Below are positions 35,105-43,861 of a stretch of 64,000 nucleotides of DNA, one piece after another (position 1 is the first letter of the stretch; every line of letters starts with the position of its first letter). The DNA is from Frondihabitans sp. PAMC 28766. GTDB lineage: Bacteria; Actinomycetota; Actinomycetes; Actinomycetales; Microbacteriaceae. The translations under genes and the position numbers were made by a program. The stretch spans positions 2,852,001 through 2,916,000 of the forward strand of contig NZ_CP014513.1 of NCBI RefSeq assembly GCF_001577365.1, written 5' to 3'. Under the pieces are notes generated by a model. It made no database searches. It was not told the origin of the DNA and saw only the letters and a list, made by a program, of their open reading frames with translations.

Positions 35105-35583
35105 TGACTGCCGCACCCGAGGTCTCGCTGCAGGTAGAGGCGGCTCAGGATGCAACGCGCGTCGACCCCGACGGCGTGCCCGCCCGGTTCGCGCTGGCGG
35201 TGGGGCGGCTGAACCGGCTGCTCCGCCCGGCGCGCCCCGAACTGAGCCACGGCTTGCTGCTGGCCCTCTCGACCGTGGTGAGGTGCGGCCCGATTCGCCC
35301 GTCGAAGCTCGGCCAGATCGAAGGAGTCTCGGCGCCGTCGGCCACCCGGCTCGTCGACGACCTCGAGAAGCGCGGGCTCGTGACACGGGCAGCCGATCCG
35401 GACGACGGGCGCGCGTTCTTCGTGACCGCCACCGAGGTCGGCCGCGAGGCCGTGCTCGATGCCCGCCGCGAGCGGTCCGAGCACGCCGAGGCGCTGCTGG
35501 GCGAGCTCGACGCCGACGAGCGCAGGCTGCTCGTCGCGGCGCTGCCCTCCCTCGAGAAGGTCGCCGGGGTCGTCCGTACCTGA
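35104..35583 (+). CDS. MarR-family transcriptional regulator
   Basis: A 159-residue winged-helix regulator. RPSKLGQIEGVSAPSATRLVDDLEKRGLVTRAADPDDGRAFFVTAT gives the recognition helix and the wing with the typical DxR(D/A)-type turn. It overlaps the exporter stop and is likely its repressor, released by pump substrates. No cysteine suggests redox sensing. Confidence 0.9.
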   Translation: MTAAPEVSLQVEAAQDATRVDPDGVPARFALAVGRLNRLLRPARPELSHGLLLALSTVVRCGPIRPSKLGQIEGVSAPSATRLVDDLEKRGLVTRAADPDDGRAFFVTATEVGREAVLDARRERSEHAEALLGELDADERRLLVAALPSLEKVAGVVRT

Positions 35584-35671
35584 TCTGCTCGGGGCCCCAG
35601 CCGTCGCTGGCTGAGAATGCCCCGCGGGCGGGTGCTGAAGTGGAGGGTGCACCCGACGAAAGGACGCCTTC

Positions 35672-36577
35672 GTGGCCGACAGAAACTTCCAGCTCGAATC
35701 CGGACGAAGCGTCAGCTTCTCGACGACAGGCGACTCGATCGCCCGACGACTCGTGTTCGTCTTCCTCCCGGTCGGCGCCGCAGGCCTCTTCGACCCCGAT
35801 CCGCTCGTGACCGACCGCTGGGGTGTGCGCCTCATCGAGGTCGACCGCCCGGGTTACGCAGCCTCCGCCCTCCTCGAACCTGGAATCGTGCCGAGCGTCG
35901 ACGGCGTCGCCGACAACATCGCCGAGTACGTCCGCAACTCGGAGGCCAGCGCTGAGAAAGTCAGCAAGGCCGACCTCGGCAGCGTCGGCGTGGTCGGCTG
36001 GGGCTCGGGTTCGGCGTTCGCCCTGGCGTTCGCGGCCCGCTACCCCGACCTCGTCGACCGGGTGGCCCTCGCCGCCGCGCCGGCCCCGAAGAAGTCGCGA
36101 CTGCGCAGCCGCACCGACGCCGAGGTCGACACGATCGCGCTGACCGTCGGGGCCACCGTCGACACGATGGCCGACACTGTGGCCGAGCACCCCTGGAACC
36201 GTCTGAGCGCTCTCGGCGTGACCGACGACGATCCTGCGCTCGCTTCGATCTCGGGCCTGGCCAGCCGCCTCGAGCGTTCGCTCGCCGAGGCCGCGACACA
36301 GGGCACCTTCGGCGTCGCCGCCGACCTGATCGCCCTCGACGACGACTCGTGGGCGGACGAGCTCTCGAAGATCACCGCGGCCACGCAGATCTTCACCGGC
36401 TCCCTCGACACGTACACCGACGGCCGCGACGCGTCGTGGTTCGCGAAGAAGATCGCAGGATCCGAGGTCGTCACCGTCCCCGACGCCGGTCACCTCGTCA
36501 TCGCCACGGCCTGGGAGCAGATTCTCGCGCACGTCGCCCCGAAGCACGGCGGGCTGCCGCCCGAGGTGCGCGAGTAG
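35672..36577 (+). CDS. Alpha/beta hydrolase fold protein lacking the nucleophile serine
   Basis: A 301-residue alpha/beta hydrolase, GTG start behind gaaagg. The fold is clear: LVFVFLPVGAAGLFDPDPLV, VRLIEVDRPGYAAS (the oxyanion strand), GVVGWGSGSAFALAFAARYP and PDAGHLV. Aligning the nucleophile elbow with GWSxGGAFAL places Gly where the catalytic Ser should be, with a Ser one residue later. The putative acid (SLDTYTDGRD) and His (GHLV) remain. It may be inactive, use the shifted Ser, or bind rather than cleave its ligand. No operon partner. Confidence 0.82.
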   Translation: MADRNFQLESGRSVSFSTTGDSIARRLVFVFLPVGAAGLFDPDPLVTDRWGVRLIEVDRPGYAASALLEPGIVPSVDGVADNIAEYVRNSEASAEKVSKADLGSVGVVGWGSGSAFALAFAARYPDLVDRVALAAAPAPKKSRLRSRTDAEVDTIALTVGATVDTMADTVAEHPWNRLSALGVTDDDPALASISGLASRLERSLAEAATQGTFGVAADLIALDDDSWADELSKITAATQIFTGSLDTYTDGRDASWFAKKIAGSEVVTVPDAGHLVIATAWEQILAHVAPKHGGLPPEVRE

Positions 36578-36581
36578 CGGG

Positions 36582-37457
36582 TCAGCTGCCGCTGCTCGCG
36601 GCGCTGACGCAGATGCGAGCGGCGCCCTGGGCCGCGAGGGCGGCCTTGGTGGTGGGCAGCTTCTGCGAGGTGGCGCGCTGGCCGCGAACGATGAAGCACG
36701 ATTTGTCGGTGACGTCGGCCCCGGTCTTCGGGATCCAGGCCGACCTGCCGCCCTTGACGAGGGCCGACACGTCTTCGTTCTTGCCGGTCGAGCCACCGGT
36801 CATCAGGACGTCGTAGGGCACGTCGGGGCCCGACCACTGCAGCACGTAGTTGTCGCCGCCGTCGAGCAGCTGGAGGTTCTCGACCCGGTCGGGGCCGCGG
36901 AAGACGGTCTGCATCAACACGAGCACGACCACCACGACGACGACCACGAGAGCGGCGGCCATCGATGCGATGAAGGCCGGCTGGTGGGTGAGGCGCCGAG
37001 CGGGACCCTCTTCGTCGAGCTCGGGCAGAGCCGGAGGCCGGGTCTCGAGCAGCAGGCCTCCCGACCGTGACGCGAGGGTCGTCGACCAGCGCGGGTCGGC
37101 CAGGTCGAGTCGGCCCGGGGCGGCACCGATGGTGTGGTGGGTGAGGACGCCGGCCGGGGCCACGGTGGGGAGAGGCGCGGGGGCCTCGGCGCGCACCGGA
37201 GCGGCCACCGGCAGTGAACTGGCGAGGGCCGGGACGGCGGGCAGGGCACTGAGCGCGGTGGGGGCGAATCTCTCGGCCACCAGGGGCGCGGGTGCAGCAG
37301 TCTCGCCGGATGCCCCATCGTCATGACGCACGCGCTTCGGCAGTGGAACCGGCCTGGGCCGCACCACCGTCTCGTCGTCGGGCACCAGGCCGGGTCGGGG
37401 CGGCGCGCCCGGCGGGCGAATGGGCCGCTTGCGGGCGTCGTGGCTGTCGGCGGTCAC
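36582..37457 (-). CDS. Single-pass membrane protein with extracytoplasmic FN3-like domain
   Basis: A 291-residue protein. Residues 1-165 are Pro/Ala-rich and cytoplasmic (MTADSHDARKRPIRPPGAPP), then comes a Val-rich helix (FIASMAAALVVVVVVVVLVL), then an outer domain with VENLQLLDGGDNYVLQWSGP and DKSCFIVRGQRA, fibronectin-III-like. GTG 37457 is preferred because gaggag lies 5 nt upstream; a GTG 12 nt earlier contains that site. It is divergent from the Ig-like protein and EccC-like genes and shares their promoter region, so it is probably a partner of that locus. Unknown function. Confidence 0.75.
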   Translation of the reverse strand: MTADSHDARKRPIRPPGAPPRPGLVPDDETVVRPRPVPLPKRVRHDDGASGETAAPAPLVAERFAPTALSALPAVPALASSLPVAAPVRAEAPAPLPTVAPAGVLTHHTIGAAPGRLDLADPRWSTTLASRSGGLLLETRPPALPELDEEGPARRLTHQPAFIASMAAALVVVVVVVVLVLMQTVFRGPDRVENLQLLDGGDNYVLQWSGPDVPYDVLMTGGSTGKNEDVSALVKGGRSAWIPKTGADVTDKSCFIVRGQRATSQKLPTTKAALAAQGAARICVSAASSGS

Positions 37458-37535
37458 GGCACTCCTCACGCGGTCGGGGACGCCCTCGATGCTAACCTAC
37501 GGGGGTTCGTTGATCAGGGGGAATGGGGGTTTCCG

Positions 37536-38594
37536 GTGCGTCGTGCGACGGTCTCCGCCTCGGGTCGCCGTCGCGCCCTCATCGCCTTCGTCGTCGTGAT
37601 CCTGCTGGCCTCGTGGGGCCTGGCTGCGAATCGGCCGGCCCTCGCTGCGACACCCTCCGACCGGGCGATCACGCTGTCTTTTCTCGGCAGCGACACCCGC
37701 GAGATCCCTGCCGGCTGGACTGTGACGGCGTGCCCGCGGGGCGCCGAGCCCGACCTGGTGACGCTCACCTGCGACAACGGTGAGATCACGTTCACGGCCA
37801 CCGACTTCGACCGCGGCCAGGGCAAGCAGAAGGTGACGGTGGCCTTCACCGTCGCTGGCCAGGCGAAGACCACTGTCTACACGGTGTCGCTCGAGGCCCC
37901 CGAGCTGCAGATCCCCGCCTCGACGACATACCGCTATCCCCTGCCGCAGGGCACGCCGACGACCGTGCCGTGGACGGCGCTCCGCTACACCTGCCAGTCG
38001 TGCGCCAGCGCCTCCCCGCAGTTCCGCAGCGGGTCGGTCAGCCCGTCGAGAGCCGGCACGGTGCGCTTCTCGGGCACCGGGGTCGTCTTCTCGCCCGCGC
38101 CCGACTTCTCGGGGCGCGCGACGCTGCACTACCGCCTGCGTGACCGGTTCGGCCAGCAGACCTCCAAGGCGAACGTGAAGGTGACGGTGGTGCCGGGCCG
38201 CAGCCACGCCCCGACGATGGTCGCGACGTCGGTGGCGGCAAAGGCCGTGCACGACAGCAGCGCGACTGTCGTGCGCGCGACCGGCAACGCGATGAAGCAG
38301 GACATCGTCGAGAAGACGCACCCGGCGATCCTCACGTCGTGCGGCACGCCCTTCCACGGCACCGTGACGTGCACGATGGACGGCTCGTTCGTCTACACGC
38401 CGGCGAAGGGCTTCAGCGGGGTCGACGAGTTCGGGTATCACGTCTTCACCCGGTCGAGCGGCGACCAGGCCGTCGGCACGGTACTCGTCGCCGTGGGCGC
38501 GAACGCCGCCTCCCGGGCCTCCGCCGCCGTCGAGGCCGGGCCGGCCTCGCACCGCGTGCCGGTCATCGCTCCCCTGCAGGTCGAAGCCGGATGA
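37536..38594 (+). CDS. Secreted or membrane-anchored Ig-like domain protein
   Basis: A 352-residue protein beginning with a basic stretch and a hydrophobic signal (RRALIAFVVVILLASWGLAA) ending near ALAAT. The exported part has four Cys in the middle region and two cadherin-like/Big_9 repeats recognisable by VFSPAPDFSGRATLHYRLRD and VYTPAKGFSGVDEFGYHVF. GTG 37536 follows gggggtttcc. It lies 55 bp before the EccC-like gene and is probably in its operon; the repeats suggest an envelope scaffold around the secretion ATPase. No WXG or ESX substrate motif. Confidence 0.75.
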   Translation: MRRATVSASGRRRALIAFVVVILLASWGLAANRPALAATPSDRAITLSFLGSDTREIPAGWTVTACPRGAEPDLVTLTCDNGEITFTATDFDRGQGKQKVTVAFTVAGQAKTTVYTVSLEAPELQIPASTTYRYPLPQGTPTTVPWTALRYTCQSCASASPQFRSGSVSPSRAGTVRFSGTGVVFSPAPDFSGRATLHYRLRDRFGQQTSKANVKVTVVPGRSHAPTMVATSVAAKAVHDSSATVVRATGNAMKQDIVEKTHPAILTSCGTPFHGTVTCTMDGSFVYTPAKGFSGVDEFGYHVFTRSSGDQAVGTVLVAVGANAASRASAAVEAGPASHRVPVIAPLQVEAG

Positions 38595-38649
38595 GACCGA
38601 TGACACCGACACCGAAACCGACCATCCGCCCCACCGAAGGAGTCCGCTC

Positions 38650-41600
38650 GTGCGCCTGAGCCTCTCAGCACCTCGCCCCGACTCCACCGGAGATCACCAC
38701 GACCTCGTGCTCGACGGCGAACCGACGATGACTGTCGGCGAGCTCGCGACGGCGCTCCAGCTGCCGGCCGACGCGGTGGCGCCCGGTGTGGATCCTGCCC
38801 TCGAGGTGTCGCGGGCCGGAGTGCTCGGCGGCGTGCGCCTGCCGCGGGGCCAGGCCTCGCCGGGCCTGCCCGCCCCGTTCGCGCCCGGCACCGTGCGGCT
38901 CGAAGTCGTCGGCGGCCCGTTCGCCGGTGAGACGCTCGCACTGCCGGCCGGCGCCGACATCACCGTCGGCTCGGGCCCGGAGGCTCTGCTGCAGATCGTC
39001 GACCCCGCGCTCGAGCGCCTGCACGCCACCCTCGAGGTCGGCCGCGGCAACGCCTCGCTGACGGCCGCCGAAGCCCCCACCATGACGGTCACCCCGACCG
39101 GCGACGCCCCCGTGGTCGTCGACGGCGACAGGATCACGGGGCCCGTCACCGTCACCCCCGACGACGTCGTCCAGCTCGGTGCGAGCCTGATCCGCATCGG
39201 CGTGCAGCCCCGCCGCGACGCCGACGTCTCGCCCGAGGGCCTCGGCCGCATCGCCTACAACCGAGCCTCGCGCATCCGAACGGCGCCCGACCGGCCGACG
39301 GTGCGGATGCCCGGCGAGAAGCCGAGCGCCTCGGATCGCACGCCGCTGCCGTGGCTCTCGGCCCTGCTGCCCGTGGTCATCGGCGTCGCCATGGCGTTCG
39401 CCTTCAAGCAGCCGATCATGCTGCTGATGGCCGCCGCGTCGCCGCTGATGGTGATCGGCAACAACGTGACGGGTCGCCGCACGGCCAAGCGCAGCGGCAA
39501 GCGCACGGTCGAGAAGTGGCAGGGCGAGATCGTCGACGCGAAGGCGCGCATCGCCGCGCTGACCCAGGAGCAACGGGTCGCCGCGTGGTCGGCCGACCCG
39601 GGCCCCGTCGCCGTGACGGACGTCGCCACGACGCCGACGTCGCGCCTCTGGGAGCGCCGCGTGACCGAGGCGGACGCGCTGCGGGTGCGCATCGGGGTCG
39701 GCGAGGTGCCTCTCGACGCGAGTTTCGACGGCTATCGGTCGAGGCCCGCCGGCGGGGACGACCACGCGGCCGGCGTGTCGCCGTCGCCGATCACCGTCGA
39801 CCTGGCCGACGGGGTCGTCGGAATCGCCGGGCCGCGGCCCGTGACCACCGGGCTCGCGCGCTCGATGGTCGTGACGCTGGCGACGAGCCGTTCGCCGCGC
39901 GACCTCGCCCTGGTGCTGCTCTGCGATCAGGATGCGGAGTCCGACTGGGGCTTCGTCCGGTGGCTGCCGCACGCCGACGGCGCAGCCCAGGCGCTGGCCG
40001 CCATCGGCAACACCTCCGACACCCGTCTCGCCCGCCTGCGAGAGCTCACGGCTCTGCTCGAGGCGCGGCAGACAGCCCGGCAGGCGAAGGCCGGTGCCCG
40101 GTTCGACCAGCAAGTGGTCGTCTTCATCGACCAGGCCCGCGCCTACCGCACGCTGCCGGGCATGGTGGCGCTGCTCGAGCACGGCCCGAGCCTCGGCATC
40201 AGCGTGGTGGCGCTCGAGGAGGAGCGCGCGAGGCTGCCCGAAGAGTCGCGCGTCGAGATCCTGGTCGACCCGGCGGAGCCTGCTCTGGCCCGGCTCGAGG
40301 CGTCCGCAGGCTCGAGCCCGCGCGTGCTCGTCGACGCCGTGTCGCCCGAACTGGCCGACACGATCGCCCGCGCCCTCGCCCCGCTGGTTCACGTCGGCGG
40401 TGTCGGCGACGACAACCTGCTGCCGCAGGCCGTGCGCTTCGTCGACCTCGTCGGCGTCGACCTCGACGACCCCCAGCCGATCGTGTCGCGCTGGTCGTAC
40501 TCGCCGCGCGAGACACGGGCGGTGGTGGGCGCAGGAGCCGACGGAGAGTTCGCCCTCGACCTCGCCCAGGACGGCCCGCACGGGCTCGTCGCCGGCACCA
40601 CCGGCGCCGGCAAGTCGGAGTTCCTCCAGACCTTCGTCGTCTCACTGGCTCTCGCAAACCGCCCGGACGCGCTCACCTTCGTGCTCGTTGACTACAAGGG
40701 CGGCTCGGCCTTCGCCGACTGCGAGCGTCTGCCGCACACCGTCGGCCTCGTCACCAACCTCGACGGCCGCGAGACGGAGCGCGCCCTCGAGTCGCTCGAC
40801 GCCGAGCTGAAGCGCCGCGAGCACGTGCTGCGCGACATGGGGGCGAAGGACGCCGACGCCGCCTGGGAGCGCGACCCGGTCACCGCCGCCGCGCGAGGGA
40901 TGGCGCGGCTCGTGCTCGTGATCGACGAGTTCGCCGAGCTCAAGACCGAGCTGCCCGACTTCGTGACCGGCCTGGTCAGGATCGCGCGGGTCGGCCGGTC
41001 TCTCGGCGTCCACCTCATCCTCGCCACGCAGCGCCCCTCGGGTGCGATCACGCCCGAGATGCAGTCGAACACGAACCTGCGCGTCGCCCTGCGCGTCACC
41101 GACAAGGCGGACTCGACCGACATCCTGGGCAGCGGCGAGGCCGCTCTCATCAGCAGCTCGACGCCGGGTCGCGGTTATGCGCGCCGCGGCGTGGGGGCCG
41201 CCCCGGCCGCCTTCCAGACGGCGCGCGTCGCCGGCCGTCGCCCCGGGGTCGTGCACGCGACGTCGACCGCGCCGAGCGTGCTGTCGCGACCGTGGCGCGA
41301 CGTCGGCGCCCCCGTCGTCTTCCCGAGGCGCAGCGTCGCCACGGGCCCGGTCGACCACGACGACACCGACCTCCGCGCGCTGGTCGCCGTCGTCACCGAG
41401 GCCGCTGCGCAGCTCGGCGTGGCCAAGAACCCCTCGCCGTGGCTCGCACCGCTGCCGACCCTCCTGAGCCTCGACGACGTGACGGGCTCGGTGCAGCCGG
41501 GCGCCGTGATCCTGGGCCTCGAGGATGTGCCGTCCGAGCAGGCGCAGCGCCCCCTCGCCTGGAACATCGCCACCGACTCGCACCTCGCGTTCGTCGGCGG

Positions 41601-43848
41601 TGCCCGCTCGGGCCGCACGTCGACCCTGCGCACGCTCGTGGCGCAGCTGGCGATGGCGCACTCCCCCGCCGACCTGCACCTGTACGGCATCGACTACGGC
41701 AACGGCGGCCTCGGCCCGATGGCGGCGCTGCCGCACACCGGCGCCGTGATCACGCCGCTCGAGCAGGGGCGCCTGGCTCGCTTCGTGGTGCGGCTGCAGC
41801 AGGAGGTCGGCCGGCGGCAGACGATCCTCGCGCGCGACTCGTACGGCGACATCCGCGAGCACCGGGCCGCCACCGGGTCGCCCGAGCGCGAGCGTCTCGC
41901 CTACGTCGCCGTGGTGATCGACGGCTGGGAGCGCCTCGCCGCCGACCTCGGCCCCGACGACATGGTGGCCTTTCGCGAGCAGATGGTGCGGATCCTCCGC
42001 GAGGGGCCGGCGGTCGGCGTCCGCGTGCTGCTCGGCGGCGACCGCTCGCTGATCAACGACAAGGTGTCCGGCTTCATCGACACGCGCTACGTGCTGCCCC
42101 TGACCGACCGCGAGGACTACCGCACGGCCGGGCTGCCGACGCGCGGGCTGCCTGCCGAGATCGGGCCGGGGCGTGTCTTCTTCGGCACCCCGCTTCGCGA
42201 GGTGCAGCTCGCCCTGCTGCCCGGCGAGCCGAGCGGCGAGGCGCAGGCGGCCACCTTCCGCGCCGTCGTCGACGAGGTGCGCTCGACGTCTCCGCTCGAG
42301 ACGACGGCTAGCGGTGCGAGCCGCGCCTTCCGCGTCGACGTGATGCCGGGCGAGATCGAGCTCGGCGAGATCACCGACCTGCCGTTGGCTGCGGGATCGA
42401 CGACCGAGGGCCTCGACATCGGCGTCGGCGGCGACACCCTGTCGCGCTACCGCGTCGACGTGGTCGGCTCGCGGGGCTTCGTCGTCATCGGCGAACGGCG
42501 CTCAGGCCGCTCGACCGCCCTCGCGTCGATCCTCACTCAGCTGGTCACCGACCAGCACCCGGTCGTGGCGATCGCCCTGCGCGACTCGCCGCTCCGTGAG
42601 ACCGCGCGCCGACTCGGCGTGCCGACGGTGACCGAGGCGTCCGACGGGTCGGCCGAGCTGGCAGCCTTCGTCGAGACCGCCCTCACCGTGGGCCGTGGGC
42701 CGATCGCGCTGATCGTGGACGACGTGGAGGCCCTGAAAGAGACGGCCATCGAGACGGCCGTGCTGGCGGATCGCGACTCGTTCTTCTTCGTCCTGTCGAC
42801 CCATGTCGACGAGGCGGGCGGCCTCTTCCGCGGGCTCTTCCCCGAGGCGAAGAAAGCGCGCCAGGGCCTCCTGCTCTCGGCCTCCAACGCCATGAACGGC
42901 ACGCAGACGTTCGGGGCACCGCTGCCTCGGTCGCTGCAGGGCAAGGCCCCGGCCGGGCGGGCCGCGCTGTTCTGGGACGGCACGTTCGTCGAGGTGCAAA
43001 CCCCCTTCCGGGTCGGTGACGGGCACGAGCCCCGCGGTCCCGTACGATCGACGAGAAGACAGGGGCAGGATGTGACGGACACAGTCGACGGGCGCACGCG
43101 AGCGGACGCCAGAGGCAGGCGCGGGCGGTCGAAGAGGAATGGCCCGCTGCGCTTCGTGCGCGACCTCGTCATCATCCTGATCGCGGCCCTCCTGATCTCG
43201 TTCGGCATCAAGACCTTCCTCTTCCGCACCTTCTACATCCCGTCGGTGTCGATGCAGAACACGCTGCAGATCAACGACCGGATAGTCGTCAACGAGCTCG
43301 TGCCGCGCCTCTCGCCGCTCAAGCGCGGCGACGTGATCGTCTTCACCGACCCCGGCGGCTGGCTCGACGGCGAGACGCCGACGCCGGTCACCACGCCCTC
43401 CACGAACCCCGTGGTCCACGGCATCCAGTCGGCCCTCACGGTGGTCGGCCTCGGCACCGCGGACAGCGACAACCACCTGGTCAAGCGCGTGATCGGGCTG
43501 CCCGGCGACCACGTGTCGTGCTGCAGCGCCTCGGGAGAGATCGAGGTCAACGGGGTTGCGATCAAAGAGCCCTACATCGACGTGCCTCCCGGCGGGGCAG
43601 CCGAGCCGGACAAGGACCGCTACGACATCACGGTGCCGAAGGGCGACGTCTGGGTCCTCGGCGACAACCGCTACCAGTCGGCCGACTCGTCGTACCACTA
43701 CATCAACAAGAACGCCACGGCCTTCGTGCCGATCAAGGACATCGTGGGCAAGGCGTCCGTGATCACGTGGCCGGCCAGCCGGTGGACGACGCTCAGCAAC
43801 TACCCCGACGTCTTCAAGTCCGTGCCCGCAGCCGCCTCCGGCAAGTAG
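38650..43848 (+). CDS. FHA-FtsK/SpoIIIE (EccC-like) ATPase in one frame with signal peptidase I
   Basis: A 1732-codon stop-free frame. Residues about 85-190 are an FHA-like domain (LEVVGGPFAGETLALPAGAD). Two transmembrane helices follow at about 234-265, then three FtsK/SpoIIIE ATPase domains. Domain 1 has a full Walker A (GTTGAGKS, 649-656) and Walker B (LVLVIDEFAEL); domains 2 (GGARSGRT, from 983) and 3 (GERRSGRS, from 1281) have Arg for the Walker Lys. This is the plan of EccC motors of type VII secretion. From residue 1475 the frame is a complete type I signal peptidase. Either a real fusion, or two genes joined because a base is missing or extra near the C5 run at 43001-43005: a one-base change there would end the ATPase at TGA 43017 or 43073. 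Confidence 0.8.
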   Translation: MRLSLSAPRPDSTGDHHDLVLDGEPTMTVGELATALQLPADAVAPGVDPALEVSRAGVLGGVRLPRGQASPGLPAPFAPGTVRLEVVGGPFAGETLALPAGADITVGSGPEALLQIVDPALERLHATLEVGRGNASLTAAEAPTMTVTPTGDAPVVVDGDRITGPVTVTPDDVVQLGASLIRIGVQPRRDADVSPEGLGRIAYNRASRIRTAPDRPTVRMPGEKPSASDRTPLPWLSALLPVVIGVAMAFAFKQPIMLLMAAASPLMVIGNNVTGRRTAKRSGKRTVEKWQGEIVDAKARIAALTQEQRVAAWSADPGPVAVTDVATTPTSRLWERRVTEADALRVRIGVGEVPLDASFDGYRSRPAGGDDHAAGVSPSPITVDLADGVVGIAGPRPVTTGLARSMVVTLATSRSPRDLALVLLCDQDAESDWGFVRWLPHADGAAQALAAIGNTSDTRLARLRELTALLEARQTARQAKAGARFDQQVVVFIDQARAYRTLPGMVALLEHGPSLGISVVALEEERARLPEESRVEILVDPAEPALARLEASAGSSPRVLVDAVSPELADTIARALAPLVHVGGVGDDNLLPQAVRFVDLVGVDLDDPQPIVSRWSYSPRETRAVVGAGADGEFALDLAQDGPHGLVAGTTGAGKSEFLQTFVVSLALANRPDALTFVLVDYKGGSAFADCERLPHTVGLVTNLDGRETERALESLDAELKRREHVLRDMGAKDADAAWERDPVTAAARGMARLVLVIDEFAELKTELPDFVTGLVRIARVGRSLGVHLILATQRPSGAITPEMQSNTNLRVALRVTDKADSTDILGSGEAALISSSTPGRGYARRGVGAAPAAFQTARVAGRRPGVVHATSTAPSVLSRPWRDVGAPVVFPRRSVATGPVDHDDTDLRALVAVVTEAAAQLGVAKNPSPWLAPLPTLLSLDDVTGSVQPGAVILGLEDVPSEQAQRPLAWNIATDSHLAFVGGARSGRTSTLRTLVAQLAMAHSPADLHLYGIDYGNGGLGPMAALPHTGAVITPLEQGRLARFVVRLQQEVGRRQTILARDSYGDIREHRAATGSPERERLAYVAVVIDGWERLAADLGPDDMVAFREQMVRILREGPAVGVRVLLGGDRSLINDKVSGFIDTRYVLPLTDREDYRTAGLPTRGLPAEIGPGRVFFGTPLREVQLALLPGEPSGEAQAATFRAVVDEVRSTSPLETTASGASRAFRVDVMPGEIELGEITDLPLAAGSTTEGLDIGVGGDTLSRYRVDVVGSRGFVVIGERRSGRSTALASILTQLVTDQHPVVAIALRDSPLRETARRLGVPTVTEASDGSAELAAFVETALTVGRGPIALIVDDVEALKETAIETAVLADRDSFFFVLSTHVDEAGGLFRGLFPEAKKARQGLLLSASNAMNGTQTFGAPLPRSLQGKAPAGRAALFWDGTFVEVQTPFRVGDGHEPRGPVRSTRRQGQDVTDTVDGRTRADARGRRGRSKRNGPLRFVRDLVIILIAALLISFGIKTFLFRTFYIPSVSMQNTLQINDRIVVNELVPRLSPLKRGDVIVFTDPGGWLDGETPTPVTTPSTNPVVHGIQSALTVVGLGTADSDNHLVKRVIGLPGDHVSCCSASGEIEVNGVAIKEPYIDVPPGGAAEPDKDRYDITVPKGDVWVLGDNRYQSADSSYHYINKNATAFVPIKDIVGKASVITWPASRWTTLSNYPDVFKSVPAAASGK
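43072..43848 (+). CDS. lepB: Type I signal peptidase (internal start of the preceding frame)
   Basis: A 258-residue signal peptidase I that can start at GTG 43072 behind ggggcagg, giving MTDTVDGRTRADARGRRGRS. One N-terminal membrane anchor (LVIILIAALLISFGIKTFLF); catalytic Ser60 in YIPSVSMQNTL, general base Lys138 in LVKRVIGLPGD, and the family box GDNRYQSADSSYH. A possible -10 (tacgat, 43043-43048) suggests a promoter of its own. It cleaves Sec and Tat signal peptides outside the membrane. Separate translation and translation as part of the EccC-like protein are not exclusive. The C-terminal residues after ITWPASRW are normal. Confidence 0.85.
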   Translation: MTDTVDGRTRADARGRRGRSKRNGPLRFVRDLVIILIAALLISFGIKTFLFRTFYIPSVSMQNTLQINDRIVVNELVPRLSPLKRGDVIVFTDPGGWLDGETPTPVTTPSTNPVVHGIQSALTVVGLGTADSDNHLVKRVIGLPGDHVSCCSASGEIEVNGVAIKEPYIDVPPGGAAEPDKDRYDITVPKGDVWVLGDNRYQSADSSYHYINKNATAFVPIKDIVGKASVITWPASRWTTLSNYPDVFKSVPAAASGK

Positions 43849-43861
43849 AACCGGGGGCAGG

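Noticed and set aside
33269..36796. 1175-codon minus-strand frame across the MFS, MarR and hydrolase genes
   Set aside because: Arg/Asp/His-rich low-complexity translation without motifs; three well-supported genes occupy the plus strand.
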